This document shows positions 12,240 to 22,622 of a stretch of 64,000 nucleotides of DNA, one piece after another (within the stretch, counting starts at the first letter, position 1; every line of letters starts with the position of its first letter). The notes under the pieces are model-generated. The model did no database searches, was not told where the DNA came from, and saw only the letters and a list, made by a program, of their open reading frames with translations. Source of the DNA: Leishmania mexicana MHOM/GT/2001/U1103 (taxonomy: Eukaryota > Euglenozoa > Kinetoplastea > Trypanosomatida > Trypanosomatidae); the NCBI RefSeq assembly GCF_000234665.1, contig NC_018324.1, forward strand, positions 491,501 through 555,500. Reading direction: 5' to 3'. The position numbers and the translations under genes are program-made.

Positions 12240-12900
12240 CACAGGCGGGCGACCCAGCCAGGCACGCCGCCGACGCACGGCATGGACGGAAATGCCAGAA
12301 GATGGCGAGTCCCCTCTCCCCATCCCCAACACAAGAAGCCCGTCGTGAAACACAGGCCCTCCGGGGGTGCGGACATGCGAGGACTGTGCGACCGCGCTGT
12401 CACGGACGGCTGGAGCACGGCGTGCTGGGGGGTCGGCAGGGCCAGGGCGGTGGGCGCCAGGCAACGGCGCGAAGAGCCGCACACGGGACAGCGCCAAAGC
12501 GCACACGTGGCGTCATGGGCGGCGCCTTCTCCACCCCGGCGGGGTGGGCTCCATGAGGCACCGACGCCGGATGCACGACGTGAGCAGCCCGAGGTGCCGC
12601 GGGTTGGGGCGGCTGAGCGGGCGACGCACGGCATACAGGCCGGATGTGCAAGGTCTCTCACAGGTCCCTGGCCTGCGGCTTCTGGTCTTCCTCCCTGAGC
12701 GTGTCCTGCCGTGCACCTGGACTGCCCACTGCCTCCGCCCTCGCGCATGGTACCCCGGGCGCGGCCCGCGTCCGATGAAGGGGGCGAGGAGGGACATGCA
12801 GAGCCCGTAGGTCGCACGGCCCGGTTCGGCGGCGAGGGCGGCTCTGCCCTGGACGACGAGGGTGCAGCTGTGGTGCATCAGCGGTAGGTGGGCTGCATAT
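12240..12900. mobile_element. GC-rich dispersed-repeat-like block, possible degenerate retroposon (SIDER-type)
   Basis: About 660 bases far more GC-rich than the surrounding spacer, open in several frames on both strands but with no protein family visible. The 13-base word CGACGCACGGCAT occurs at 12271-12283 and again at 12622-12634 in the same orientation, within loosely similar context. Length, composition and location in a probable 3' UTR fit the short interspersed degenerate retroposons of Leishmania, which descend from ingi/L1Tc-type elements. No clear poly-A tail or target-site duplication was found, so this remains a candidate. Confidence 0.45.
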
Positions 12901-14212
12901 GCTGGAAAAGTAACCATCCATCTACGTTGTTTGATTCTTTTGTTTGCTGTCTTTTACCATGTTCATGGTAGGCGGTCGCTTTTTGGTGGTGGCGACGGTG
13001 TCATCCACCTGCAAGCACGCGAACAAGGAGACCAACGACAAAAAAGGCGCTCCGCCGGTGTGTGTGTGTCTTTGTGTACTCACTGCTGAAAGGTCGCGTG
13101 CCATGTTCCAGATCCGTTTTCCCCTGCTCACGGGGGGGGGGGGGGCACATGCATTCTCCCTTCCTCCACACTTTTCCGGCCTTTCCCTCTACGCCACAAA
13201 GATCTGTGAGTGTGTGTGTGGATTCCATCAAACCTACGCAGGGTAGCCCTCGGCCATGCCGACACAAGCGAACCTCATGTTCGCATAGCTAATCCGTATG
13301 AGCACGCGAGCACAATGGCGCTCGACAAGAGAGGGATCTGCTACTGGAGTTATTCAAGAAAAGTCAAGCAAAAAAGTTTTTGTTGTTCGTCACATTCTGA
13401 AGAGCGACGGAAACGCGATCGCTTTCCTCTTGCGCACGTTTTTATCGCTTTGTTTTTTCGTTTTTTTTTCACTGGTACATGTGTGTGGGGGCGGGGGAGG
13501 CACTGCGGGAGGAGAACAGCAACAACAGCAGAACGATAACAGCACTAAGCGTGCTGCTGGGGTGCAGACGAGAAGGAAAAAAGAAAAACGATCATGTGGA
13601 TGCGGATGCGTGCGCACGCACACATCCGCGCCTGGCTCACAAGATTAGTCCCCCACCCCTTCCCGTTCGCACCACCTCCGAAAATGTTGGACCTTGACAA
13701 GAGGAGGAACAAAAAAAGACCAGGAAACGAGGAGCACCGGCTACAGAACAAACAGAATGCACACAAACGCCACGCAGCCATGGTGTCAGGGGGGCTTTAC
13801 GCAGATGTCCAGATCCTCACATGCGGGGTTACAGCTGCATCGCCTTCAACAGCACCACCGCGCCTGCGCATTCGAAACAGTTTGTAAGCCCTTCCCAGCG
13901 CCCCTTTTTTTGGCGCTGTTCGCTCTTGCCTGCCTCTCTTACGTTAATCGGAGAAGCACCCAAAAAAAAAATACACACACACGATATAGAGGAACACGAC
14001 AACGCGGCGGTGCAGCAGGAAGACAGGCGACACACCGCCATGGCAAATGTACATGTTCGGCAGTCTCGGCAAAAGGGCGAGAAGAGTGAAAAAGTCTGGG
14101 GGCGCTGCGTTCCCCTCTTCCTCGCGGACTTGGCACTTTTCCTCTGTTAGCCGCTCCCTGACTTCCTCCTCCTCCCTCCTCGTGCGCCCCCCCATTCCCT
14201 GTTTGGACGTGC
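12901..14212. other. Intergenic spacer, no gene seen
   Basis: Contains a 14-base G run at 13132-13145, T-rich and A-rich runs, and GT-rich stretches near 13059-13075 and 13206-13220. Probably 3' UTR and intergenic sequence downstream of the amastin-like pseudogene. No coding signal was recognised. Confidence 0.6.
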
Positions 14213-14853
14213 TTACAGCGGCGAAACGGCAAAGGCGATGGCACACACCTGGATGGCCCAGACGGGGGCCAGGAGGCCGAAGCTGGTGACAGGCTCGCCG
14301 GTGATTTGGAAGGGAGGCACGTTCACTGTCAGACGCGTGCTGTTGCCAGCGGCAATGGTGACCCTCTGGTTGGTGTTGCAGTTGATCGTCTTGCAGCACG
14401 GCTTCTGATAACACGTGTCGGCCACCACGCCCCATGGAATGCTGGCAAGTACCATCTCGAATGTGGCAACGGGGAACGTTGCACCCGTACATTCCTCAAA
14501 GATAGCGACGATACCCATGATCCGACCATGGACCATGAAAAGCAATCGTGATTGTGCAAACGGTCGGTGTGAAGTCGCGGTTGTTGTAGCCGGCTGAGTC
14601 GCACCCCATCCTCGTGCCCCAGGCACTAAGACACACACACACGCACACACGCACACCGTTTCTTCGTAGTACTCGTGGTGCTTTACAGCTTCGTCTTTTG
14701 CACACTGCTCATCTCAAGCATGCCGATCGGAGCCGAAACGACAACGATGCGTTGTGCGATGAGCCCCAGCACCGAGTAGATACCCAGAGCAGTCGTCCGA
14801 TAGCTGCCGAAGAGGGCGTACTCGCCCCATCTTATCCAGGTCTTGCACGGCAT
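14213..14853 (-). pseudogene. Amastin-like surface protein pseudogene, frameshifted
   Basis: Three minus-strand frames carry successive pieces of one membrane protein. From the ATG at 14853, one frame gives a hydrophobic segment (LGIYSVLGLIAQRIVVVSAP) that resembles the first amastin helix and its T-P-I-D motif. A second frame gives CLSAWGTRMGC at 14633-14601, close to the amastin signature C-x-[TS]-[LF]-W-G-x-[KR]-x-x-C, about 28 codons after the first helix as in intact amastins. A third frame gives a Cys-rich loop and a last hydrophobic segment (FGLLAPVWAIQVCAIAFAV) ending at 14213. The first frame is closed by a stop shortly after the helix, so at least two frameshifts separate the pieces. 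A CA/GT microsatellite lies beside the signature, and no clear second helix is left. Amastins are four-pass surface proteins of trypanosomatids. The assignment rests on motif order and spacing. Confidence 0.6.
14632..14657. repeat. CA/GT microsatellite inside the amastin-like pseudogene
   Basis: A run of CA with occasional GCA units. On the coding strand it reads as alternating Val/Cys codons just before the amastin-type signature and sits in the zone where the frame changes. Confidence 0.8.
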
Positions 14854-17110
14854 CCTGGCTGTCGCGGTGAGATTTCGTTTCCCTCACCCCTTTCGCCGTT
14901 TCGTGCATCGAATTGAACGGATCATCCTTGTGCAACAGATTCGGTGTGCATTACATCTTTTTGCGGAAGCAGGTGGGGGAGGCGCGTGCCGCCGAAGCGG
15001 AACAATCATCACTGCGACTCCATGCACGTGTATGCGCTGTATAGGCCACTAGGTTTGGTTTTCTTTCCCATCATCCCCGACACTTCCCTTGACGAATAGA
15101 AAAAAAAACTTAATTTTCGTTGTCAGTGTACAAAGGATGTCTCCTCAGCTGAAGAACAAACGAGAGGCAAGAAAACTGAACGGACACACAAAAGAAAATC
15201 AAGAGGGGCAGAGGCTGAGAAAGCAGAGAGGGTCAAGGGCGGGTTTCCCCTAGGATCTAAGGCAACCTATGACGCGTTGATGCAACTGAATACAGCAGGG
15301 CAGGTGGCAGTGGAGGGGAGGGGCAGGGGGCGACAAACAGAGGTATCACCTTCCCCTCCAGAAAAAAAAGTGGACAAGTGATGAAGCCACCGATATCAGT
15401 GTCTTCGGCCGTGTACTTCGCACGCCCAACACGAGTACGCATGGTTTTTAGGGCGGAGAGTAGTGGTGGCGCCTGTGTAAGGGTGTCCGGCGATGCGAGC
15501 GGCACGTGAAGAAAAGGTGGAGAAAGTGAGCAAGGAGAAGTTTACATGTGCTGCATGTCACTAGCGACAGAAAAAGCAGCAAAACAGCAACAAAATACAG
15601 AGAGCGGCAGTTGAGCGCCAAATGGGCGAGGAGAGCGTCCGTACGCCAAATATCTGCACTCCTGCAGGGCTACAAAGACAATCGGATGCACCGACGGGAC
15701 TACTCGCCCGCCTTCACAACTGAATTGGTGCTTATGCATCACTCCTCGACTGCCTCACATCGACTCGTCTTTATGGTGAATGGTACAACATGCAAAACTA
15801 TATGACGAGGGCTGAAATCCCGCGATGCGCCGCGTTCTCTCCCCGATGAGCCTCACATACGGCTTCCTTTTTTTTCGCCGTCTTCGAGGGCTTCCAGCAA
15901 ACTGCGCGCGCCAGAGAACGAGTGGATGTTCATCTTCTGTCCGGCTAAGAGGCATACGGAGAAACGTTGATTTCTGCCATAGGACGGTGGCTCCCGCCAG
16001 AGCACTACCCCCCCCTCCCGCCCACTCCTCCTCTCCATGGGAAGGTAAGTGGCCATTGAAAATGCAAACGGCGTCACGGGCGCTAAAAGCCAAAAAAAAG
16101 CCAAAAAGAAAAAAGGGGAAGCATACAAGAGGAGGAAAAAAAGAGAGAGAATGACAAGAGTGTCGTCGTCGCGATTCTCTCAATCGGCACGGACAGACAG
16201 TGTGAATCGGCGCACACGCGTCGTGGGAAGCGAGACACGACATGCCCTTCTGGATTCCTTCTCTGCTCACGTTTCCATAAGAAGAATATACATCCTCCCC
16301 CTCCGCTCTCCTCTCCTCTCCGCCTCTGTACCTCAAACAAAACGATAGAAAACAAAAGTTGCCCTCCCCCCTTCACTGTTGAGGTGTTATTAGGACATTG
16401 TCAAAGCAAGTCACTCAATGAGGGTGGGACGGCGAGGAGAAGGCAGAGGACTGCGTGTGAGCCCGGAAAGGGACGCACGAGCGCGGGGACGAGAAGAAGA
16501 ACAAAAAGAGAAGCCACATCACCAACATCAGCATCAAACCAACACACACGGGCAGGTGGGGAGACAGGTAAGTAACATGAGGGAGAACCCCAACAGAAAA
16601 AAAAGAAAAAACAGGGAAAAAACGAAAGATATCAGCGGACCACATCACGGCACGTGATCTGTGAAAACCAAAGGCCGAAGCTACATGTTCCCATAGAAAG
16701 GGCGGCAGAAACGGTGGAGGCGGAAAAGGGACTGGGAGGGGGACGGGGATGGGCCAAGGGCGAAAACGATGGTGGCGGGTGTCGGCTGGTGCGCAGTGCA
16801 AGAGAGCGAGCGCGTCAACTCCGTTGTCCGCATTCTTCTTCAGTGACCCGATGCGAGCTCTACGGAAAAGGCAAAGAGCACCAAAGGGTGCCTACTGGTC
16901 GCCCTCCGCGCTCTGACGCTGCACTCACAACAACCAGCAGTACTTATGGAAGTGTGCTGTATCCTGCAAGGGACTCTGGGCACGAATAACAACAAAAAAA
17001 ACAAGCAGACAATAGACGTTGGCGTAGCCGTACCCTCTCCCTTCCGCGGCCACCCCACGCCCCTCAACACTGCAGAAAGGATCCGAGCGAAGTAGGACTG
17101 CGAAAGCGCA
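14854..17110. other. Intergenic spacer, 2.3 kb, no gene seen
   Basis: Upstream of the amastin-like pseudogene and downstream of the CFAP36-like gene. It has purine-rich plus-strand stretches (for example 16091-16150 and 16490-16630), which are pyrimidine tracts on the transcript. Reading frames here are low-complexity. Extra decayed amastin sequence may lie just above 14853 but is not recognisable. Confidence 0.6.
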
Positions 17111-18442
17111 TCAACCACTGCTCTTCCGCGCTTCACCTATGAGGTCCCCACGCAGGCGGCGAGCGATTTCGACGGTCACCGATTGCGCTGTGCCGGTGGC
17201 TGCCAATGCTGCGGAAGACGACGTGGTCGTCGAAGGGCTGTTGTTTTGCAGGAACGTGTTGAGCTGCTCTTGACGTGAGGCACGGTTGCAGGCAAGGAGC
17301 TTTTCACGCTGCTCTCGCATGTACTGGGCGCGCTTTTCAAGCTCCTCCTTCGTGGGTGCCGGCGTCGGCGCCGAGGTTGCCGAGACGGCGGCGCCGTGGG
17401 CCTGATGCGCCGGTGCGCTGGGTGCGGATTTCGAGACGCTTGCAGTCAGCGTGGACGGAATCGCAGGCAAGGCAGCCTGGCGCTGACCAATGGAGGGCAA
17501 TGCAGGTACACTGACCGGCGCGGCCACAGGTGCGGACGGCGCAGCGGCAACTTGCGGCGCCGGGACAGGACAAGACGATTCAGGCGAGTTGAAATCCGCG
17601 TTCTGTGGCTCGGCCTCGTCACACCCGTTCTGCCCCTTCGCCGGTATTGCGTGGTCACGAATCTGCTGAAATTGCAATTCCTTCTGCTTGTTAATGCGTT
17701 CGATGTGCTCTTGTCGGCCGTGCACATCTTCGGAGTGGCTCTGAGCGGACTGTGCCTGCAGGGCAGCCTGCAACTGCCCTTTCTCACGGTTTGCCTTGTG
17801 TTCGAGAGCAGCCAGTTGCAGATCTGTTTCCTCCTGTATGCACGCCTCGTTGTAGGCCTGCACCTGCTGCTGTGCAGTGCCATCCTGCAACGACACTTCG
17901 ATGGCGCGCCGCAGCGCATCGTCCTCGTTCACGTCGCCGTTGACGTCGATGGCGCGCTGCACGCGAGCCGTGGCCTGGGTTTCCTTCTTGAGCACCTCCG
18001 CTGACGTCTGTGCACCGCCGTCCACGCGCACCCCATCTGAAGAGAGAGCAGCGTTTGCCAGAATGTCAAGCTCCAAGTTGCGCTTCACCATCATTTCGTG
18101 AAAGTGCGAGAAGTTGTCCGCATTGAGGATCTGCTTCAACAATTCCTTCGCAGCTTTTTGTTCAGGCCGATCCTCGGACGTCTGCTCATCCACCGCGAGG
18201 GAGCTCTGCAGGGCCTCCACGGCTGTCTCCATCGACACCCCCAGCTCCATCAAGAAACACGTCAGTAAGGAGTCGATCAGCTTCTTGAATTTGTTGTGCA
18301 CGACCGTGTACTCCAACTGCATCTCTGACTCGTTACTGAAGATGCAGCAGTTATCGTCGACAAAGTTGTCGATCGGCGTCAGCCATATCGGCGACGCGGA
18401 AAACTGGACGAGAGCCTCCGTGATCCATCGGCTCTCCGCCAT
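17111..18442 (-). CDS. CFAP36-like protein: BART domain, UIM-like motif, Gln/Glu coiled coil
   Basis: A 443-aa protein starting at the ATG at 18442 (MAESRWITEALVQF); the open frame upstream begins only at GTG. Residues 1 to about 120 match the BART/ARL2-binding-like domain of CFAP36 (CCDC104): an SPIWLTPIDNFVDDNC stretch, then EYTVVHNKFKKLIDSLL. In animals this family binds ARL3 and localises to cilia, so a flagellar role is inferred. Residues about 171-187 (EDDALRRAIEVSLQDG) match the ubiquitin-interacting motif, acidic patch then A-L-x-x-A-I-x-x-S-L. The middle is a Gln/Glu-rich helix that includes an HIERINKQKELQFQQIR stretch. An Ala/Pro-rich linker and a short Arg-rich C-terminus follow. 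BART assignment is good; UIM function is inference. Confidence 0.85.
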   Translation of the reverse strand: MAESRWITEALVQFSASPIWLTPIDNFVDDNCCIFSNESEMQLEYTVVHNKFKKLIDSLLTCFLMELGVSMETAVEALQSSLAVDEQTSEDRPEQKAAKELLKQILNADNFSHFHEMMVKRNLELDILANAALSSDGVRVDGGAQTSAEVLKKETQATARVQRAIDVNGDVNEDDALRRAIEVSLQDGTAQQQVQAYNEACIQEETDLQLAALEHKANREKGQLQAALQAQSAQSHSEDVHGRQEHIERINKQKELQFQQIRDHAIPAKGQNGCDEAEPQNADFNSPESSCPVPAPQVAAAPSAPVAAPVSVPALPSIGQRQAALPAIPSTLTASVSKSAPSAPAHQAHGAAVSATSAPTPAPTKEELEKRAQYMREQREKLLACNRASRQEQLNTFLQNNSPSTTTSSSAALAATGTAQSVTVEIARRLRGDLIGEARKSSG

Positions 18443-20006
18443 GGTGAGCGACACGATGTGTATACCGGCCTCCAAGTGCACTCAGTACCACCACGGTGGT
18501 CACCTCAAAACCGCTGCACGGCACCACACGCCGATCGGAAGTTCTTTTCGATATGAGCGAGAAGACAGGCGAACGGAGGAAGACACACTAGCGCGCCTAC
18601 TCTCCAGTCCAGCTCAGGCAAAGTTGTCGCTGACAACACACAACGCTCTGCGGCTTCCCTGCTGAGAAATTCGCACGAAACCACAGCACACGTGCGCAGC
18701 GTCTCACGTACACGCGAAGCCGAGCTCACCGCGTTCGTGTAGGACGAAAATATCGAGGTGGCGACTGACGAAGGTGAGTCTGGCGGGCCGTGTGGACGTG
18801 CGAGCAGTCGACAGACGAGCCAGAATAGTGAAACGCAAAGAACAACAAAAGACGCAAGAGAGCGGGGGAGCGGAAGAAATAAACGCGTGATGAGTTGGTC
18901 GGGAGTGTACGTCACCGGCACAAGAGAAGCAGCGGGGGAGGGGAGAGGGGGAGCGAAGAATGCGTCACACCGCGTGAGGGAAAGATGGAAAGGAGGATCA
19001 AGGGAAAGAGTGGGAAAGCGAGGACACCGGCAAAATTCGAAATACGTGCGAAGAAAAAGGGACTTTGAGCTGTCTCGCTGTGCAGTGTGTGTCTCTGTGT
19101 GCGTATGCACTTCAAGGATGATTCTTGTACAGGTTTCGGTGGTGACAGAAACGCACGAAATGCAGGCGATATCGGATTGCCGAAGAAACAGCGGAAGACG
19201 GGCTGCACAACTCTCTACACATACAGAAGGCAACAAACAACAACGCCAGCAGCAGAGATAAAAAGAAGGGTGCGGGACGAGTTGTGATAGCATTGAACGG
19301 CGTCGAGGGAAGGGTGGGTTGGGTTGCAGGTGCGCTATAAGGGAGTCAGCACGGGGGAATGCCGCATCTACCACCTGCTCTTCTACACGCATGACAGCCA
19401 GCAGCTTGTTTTTCCCATCACCACATCGGCCGTCACTCTTTTTTTCGTTTTTGTTTCGCTGCTCCATGCGCTCGCTCGCTCGTGTGTGTGTGTGTGTGTG
19501 TGTGTGTCTGTGAAGAGCCAATTGACAGGCAAGGGTGGCTACTCGTGTGTTCGGGGAAGAAGGAAGCCATTTCAGCCACAGGAGCGCCACAATTGGATGA
19601 GATGGAAGAAAAAAAAGCGTGGTCCGATATGCCGACGCCCCTGACCCCTCACAAAATTTCCACCCCCTCCCGACACACATACACCAACCTTACACGCCCG
19701 TGTCTGTTCGTATGTATGCGCTAAGTAGGGTGATATGTGCACACTGCCGGAGCACACAGTGAAGACACTCACACGCGCATGACGGTGGGTGACAGAGAGT
19801 CAGGTACGAGGGAGTGGAGCGAGGAGGGAAACGGTCAGTATGGGGCTAGAAACAAGAAAAGTACGAAAAACGCACGCCCACACAATGCCAGCGTGTGTTA
19901 CCTCACCGACCCCCGGAAAAATAAAAACATCACAACACTAATGGCCCCGCATGAGAACCTTAGCGAGATCCAGTTTTCGTTTCTTGCTCCTCAGTGTCGC
20001 CAGCCG
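18443..20006. other. Intergenic spacer, no gene seen
   Basis: Contains strong plus-strand purine tracts around 18930-19030 and a GT microsatellite at 19482-19506. A 391-codon minus-strand frame here is pyrimidine-rich and low in complexity and was rejected as a gene. Confidence 0.6.
19482..19506. repeat. GT dinucleotide microsatellite
   Basis: Alternating GT over about 25 bases in the spacer between the CFAP36-like and zinc-finger genes. Confidence 0.9.
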
Positions 20007-22622
20007 CTAGGCCGTGACGACGTCGTCATCGCCGTCGTCAGAAACTGCATCTGCTTCTGACTCATCGCACACATCTGCCAACTCAGGAGTGTCCGCCAAG
20101 ACGGTGATGTTGCTCTCCCATCTCGAGAAGCAGTCTGCCAAGGATGCACTGCAATGCGTGCACCTCTCCTGGACGTCTATCGGCGTATCACGAAAGCACC
20201 TCGGACACGTCGCCGTTGTGCAAAGTGATTCGAGGCGTCGCCGTGCACCGCACTCGTGGCACTCCGTCACACGCGAGCGATTAAAAAGACCACACTCGCA
20301 CTTCCACCTGGATGGATAATGCGTCGCTGTTGGTGCCCGTTGTGTGTTGCACTTGGGGCAGTGCGTGCGGACAGGAATTTCCCCGCCCGAAAAGACGGGT
20401 GTTGTGCACACGTCGCACAGCCACACCTCTCCCCGTAGGTCAAATTGCCGTATCACGTGGCACTCCTCGCAGCGCAACGCGTTTCGAGTGCGGTGGCCGT
20501 GGCCGCAGGCATCGCACATCCACTCCACATCACGCAGACGAGCGCGGCAGCGGTAACACGCCGTCTTCTCAAAGTGGTTCGGGGCGCTGCACACACCGCA
20601 TTCGATGCTCGTGTTCGGCTCGCTGTTGTCCGAGACAGAGGTACCTCTGTCCGCCGTCGTGCACGGTGTGCGTGGCAGACCGCACTGCAAACACACCGCG
20701 TCGGCGGCCTCGTTACGCCACTCGCACTCGTGGCATCTCCACGGACAAACACTCTCCCGTTGCTCATTGCACCCCAGGCACACACTACGGTCGTTGCGGT
20801 TGGTGCTGCAGCAGTGATCACACAACCAGTACCCATACGGCACCTCCCGTCTGTGCCCACAGCACTCGTGCTGCGTCACGCACAGCAGCTTCCTGCAATA
20901 TGGGCATTGCCAGTCTCCTTCCGCAGTCACCGGCATAATCATCACACCACCTGCGTCTTTGAGCGCCGCAGGATCGCCGGAGAAGGCGGGCGACGTCACC
21001 TCTGTGCTTGGCGAGGTGGCGGAGGCCCGCATCGCAGCGAGCTCTTTCTTACTCCTGAGCCGCATGGCATCGTGTGATTCGAGGCAAATGTCGCAGAACA
21101 TGACGTTGCGGCGGTGCGCCACGTTGCAGGTGAAGCACCACCACGCGTTGTCGGGAAGTTTCGCCGCCACCCGAGGCCGTTCCTCGTCCTCGCGCATCGG
21201 TGAGGATGATAGCGATGGCGACAGCTCGGCGGGCTCTTCAGTGTCATGGCGCAACCGCCTCGCTGCCGTTGCGGTCCCTGAAGTACGGGCGGCTTCCAAA
21301 AGCTCGGTCGCCTGGACGACGGTCTTCGAACGCAGCATCCCTGCAGAGTCAGGAACAAGTGCCACGTTCATCGTGTTACCAAGTGCGCTCTCTGAAAGCG
21401 GTGGTGTTGGCATAGTCCCCTCCTCCGCGTCAGGACTCTTCTCCCTCGCTAACAGAAGCGATTCCATGGGTGCCATGCAGGTGGCGCATAGCTCCCACCG
21501 GACGTCATTCCAGCCGTGACAGGCCGTGCATCGCACAACAGAGTTCGAGTATTTCTGCCGTCGTTCATGACCGCAGCCACGGCACTTCACAGCAAAGACG
21601 CTGTTTTGCAGGCCTGGTTCGCAGCAATGGCATATCCACATCAATGGGCGGTCCGCGAAGCATGAGGGGCATTGTGACGCTGCCCGAGGGCAGAAACAGT
21701 CGCAGGCCGGGCACACCCAATCCTGGACACCGCCAAAAGGCGTGCGGCACTGGACACAAATGAACTTTTCCCGCTGCGCCCTGGCGCCACCGGCTCGGTC
21801 CTTGTTTGGCTGCGCGGAAGCGCCGGTTTGACAATTGGTGTGGGAGCAATTCTGGCATACCCACGCAGTGGGCACGACGGCGACGTGGCGCAATGGCGGG
21901 AACGCAGACCGGTACGACGTCACCGCTGACGCCTCACACTTGCGGCACGTCGCCAAAGACGAGATCAGTGGGTTGTAGGTGTGGCAGGCAGAACATAACC
22001 ACTCCAGCACACACAGCATGTCATCGCCGCGCGCCCTTTGACGGATGGTGGCAAACGGCTCCGCCGCTGCATTTTGTGCCCGTGAATCGGTGACAGATGC
22101 GGCTGCTGCGTCGACCCGCACAGGCAACCCGGAAGCCTCTCGGCCCCCGAGACCCTCTTGTATGTGTGTTGACATTTCTGAACGAGGCGCCACTACAGGA
22201 GCCGTTTGCGGACGCCAGCTGCCCAGAGCCTGCACCTCCATGGCGAGTGTGCCGCCGGCGCCTCCTTCGGTGGCAGGAGTCTCGCATTGTGACGGGTGGC
22301 AGCTTCTGCTCTCCGTGCCGGCAGCTGTGCTGTGCGCTTGTTCGTCGCTGCCCGCCACATCATCGCAGCTCTTAGCGAGCGACGATGTAGATGCGGGGTG
22401 AAAGGCATCCTGTATCAACATGCGAACAAGCATGTCCTCCTGCGCCGGTGACTGATGCACACTTTCACTGGACGGTCTTGAGGTGTAGTCGCGATTCCAT
22501 CGCGACCGAACGGGAAGAGTCTGAAGGCGATGGCGGCGAAGGAGAGGCGGGATCGCTGGTGCTGCTCTCAAGGTGGCCCGCAGAAGCGCTGCGTGTTGGC
22601 ACACCGACTGAGCAGTCCGCAT
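20007..22622 (-). CDS. RanBP2-type zinc-finger array protein with mitochondrial-type N-terminus (871 aa)
   Basis: Starts at the ATG at 22622. The first 45 or so residues are rich in Arg, Ala and Leu with no acidic residue (RAAPAIPPLLRRHR), typical of a mitochondrial presequence. From about residue 205 to 830 there are about a dozen Cys4 modules of W-x-C-x2-C to C-x2-C form (EWLCSACHTYN, AWVCQNC, DWVCPAC, MWICHCC, WWCFTC, YWLCDHC, EWMCDAC, VWLCDVC and others). Only some keep the central Asn of the RanBP2 consensus, so many may have lost canonical RNA recognition. The C-terminus is Asp/Glu-rich. Such fingers bind single-stranded RNA or proteins; with the targeting signal, a role in mitochondrial RNA metabolism is inferred. 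The next gene upstream encodes a related array, which suggests an old tandem duplication. Confidence 0.85.
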   Translation of the reverse strand: MRTAQSVCQHAALLRATLRAAPAIPPLLRRHRLQTLPVRSRWNRDYTSRPSSESVHQSPAQEDMLVRMLIQDAFHPASTSSLAKSCDDVAGSDEQAHSTAAGTESRSCHPSQCETPATEGGAGGTLAMEVQALGSWRPQTAPVVAPRSEMSTHIQEGLGGREASGLPVRVDAAAASVTDSRAQNAAAEPFATIRQRARGDDMLCVLEWLCSACHTYNPLISSLATCRKCEASAVTSYRSAFPPLRHVAVVPTAWVCQNCSHTNCQTGASAQPNKDRAGGARAQREKFICVQCRTPFGGVQDWVCPACDCFCPRAASQCPSCFADRPLMWICHCCEPGLQNSVFAVKCRGCGHERRQKYSNSVVRCTACHGWNDVRWELCATCMAPMESLLLAREKSPDAEEGTMPTPPLSESALGNTMNVALVPDSAGMLRSKTVVQATELLEAARTSGTATAARRLRHDTEEPAELSPSLSSSPMREDEERPRVAAKLPDNAWWCFTCNVAHRRNVMFCDICLESHDAMRLRSKKELAAMRASATSPSTEVTSPAFSGDPAALKDAGGVMIMPVTAEGDWQCPYCRKLLCVTQHECCGHRREVPYGYWLCDHCCSTNRNDRSVCLGCNEQRESVCPWRCHECEWRNEAADAVCLQCGLPRTPCTTADRGTSVSDNSEPNTSIECGVCSAPNHFEKTACYRCRARLRDVEWMCDACGHGHRTRNALRCEECHVIRQFDLRGEVWLCDVCTTPVFSGGEIPVRTHCPKCNTQRAPTATHYPSRWKCECGLFNRSRVTECHECGARRRLESLCTTATCPRCFRDTPIDVQERCTHCSASLADCFSRWESNITVLADTPELADVCDESEADAVSDDGDDDVVTA

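Noticed and set aside
12185..12817. Overlapping frames on both strands in the GC-rich block
   Set aside because: Open on several frames at once because of high GC with few stops. No protein-like pattern; explained better as a non-coding repeat.
15755..16336. Minus-strand frame of 193 codons
   Set aside because: Low complexity (Phe/Leu run from a pyrimidine tract and Gly runs), with no domain.
18505..19680. Minus-strand frame of 391 codons between the CFAP36-like and zinc-finger genes
   Set aside because: Composition is that of a pyrimidine-rich spacer (Leu/Pro/Ser/Thr-His runs from CA repeats). There is no domain, and the frame spans probable splice signals.
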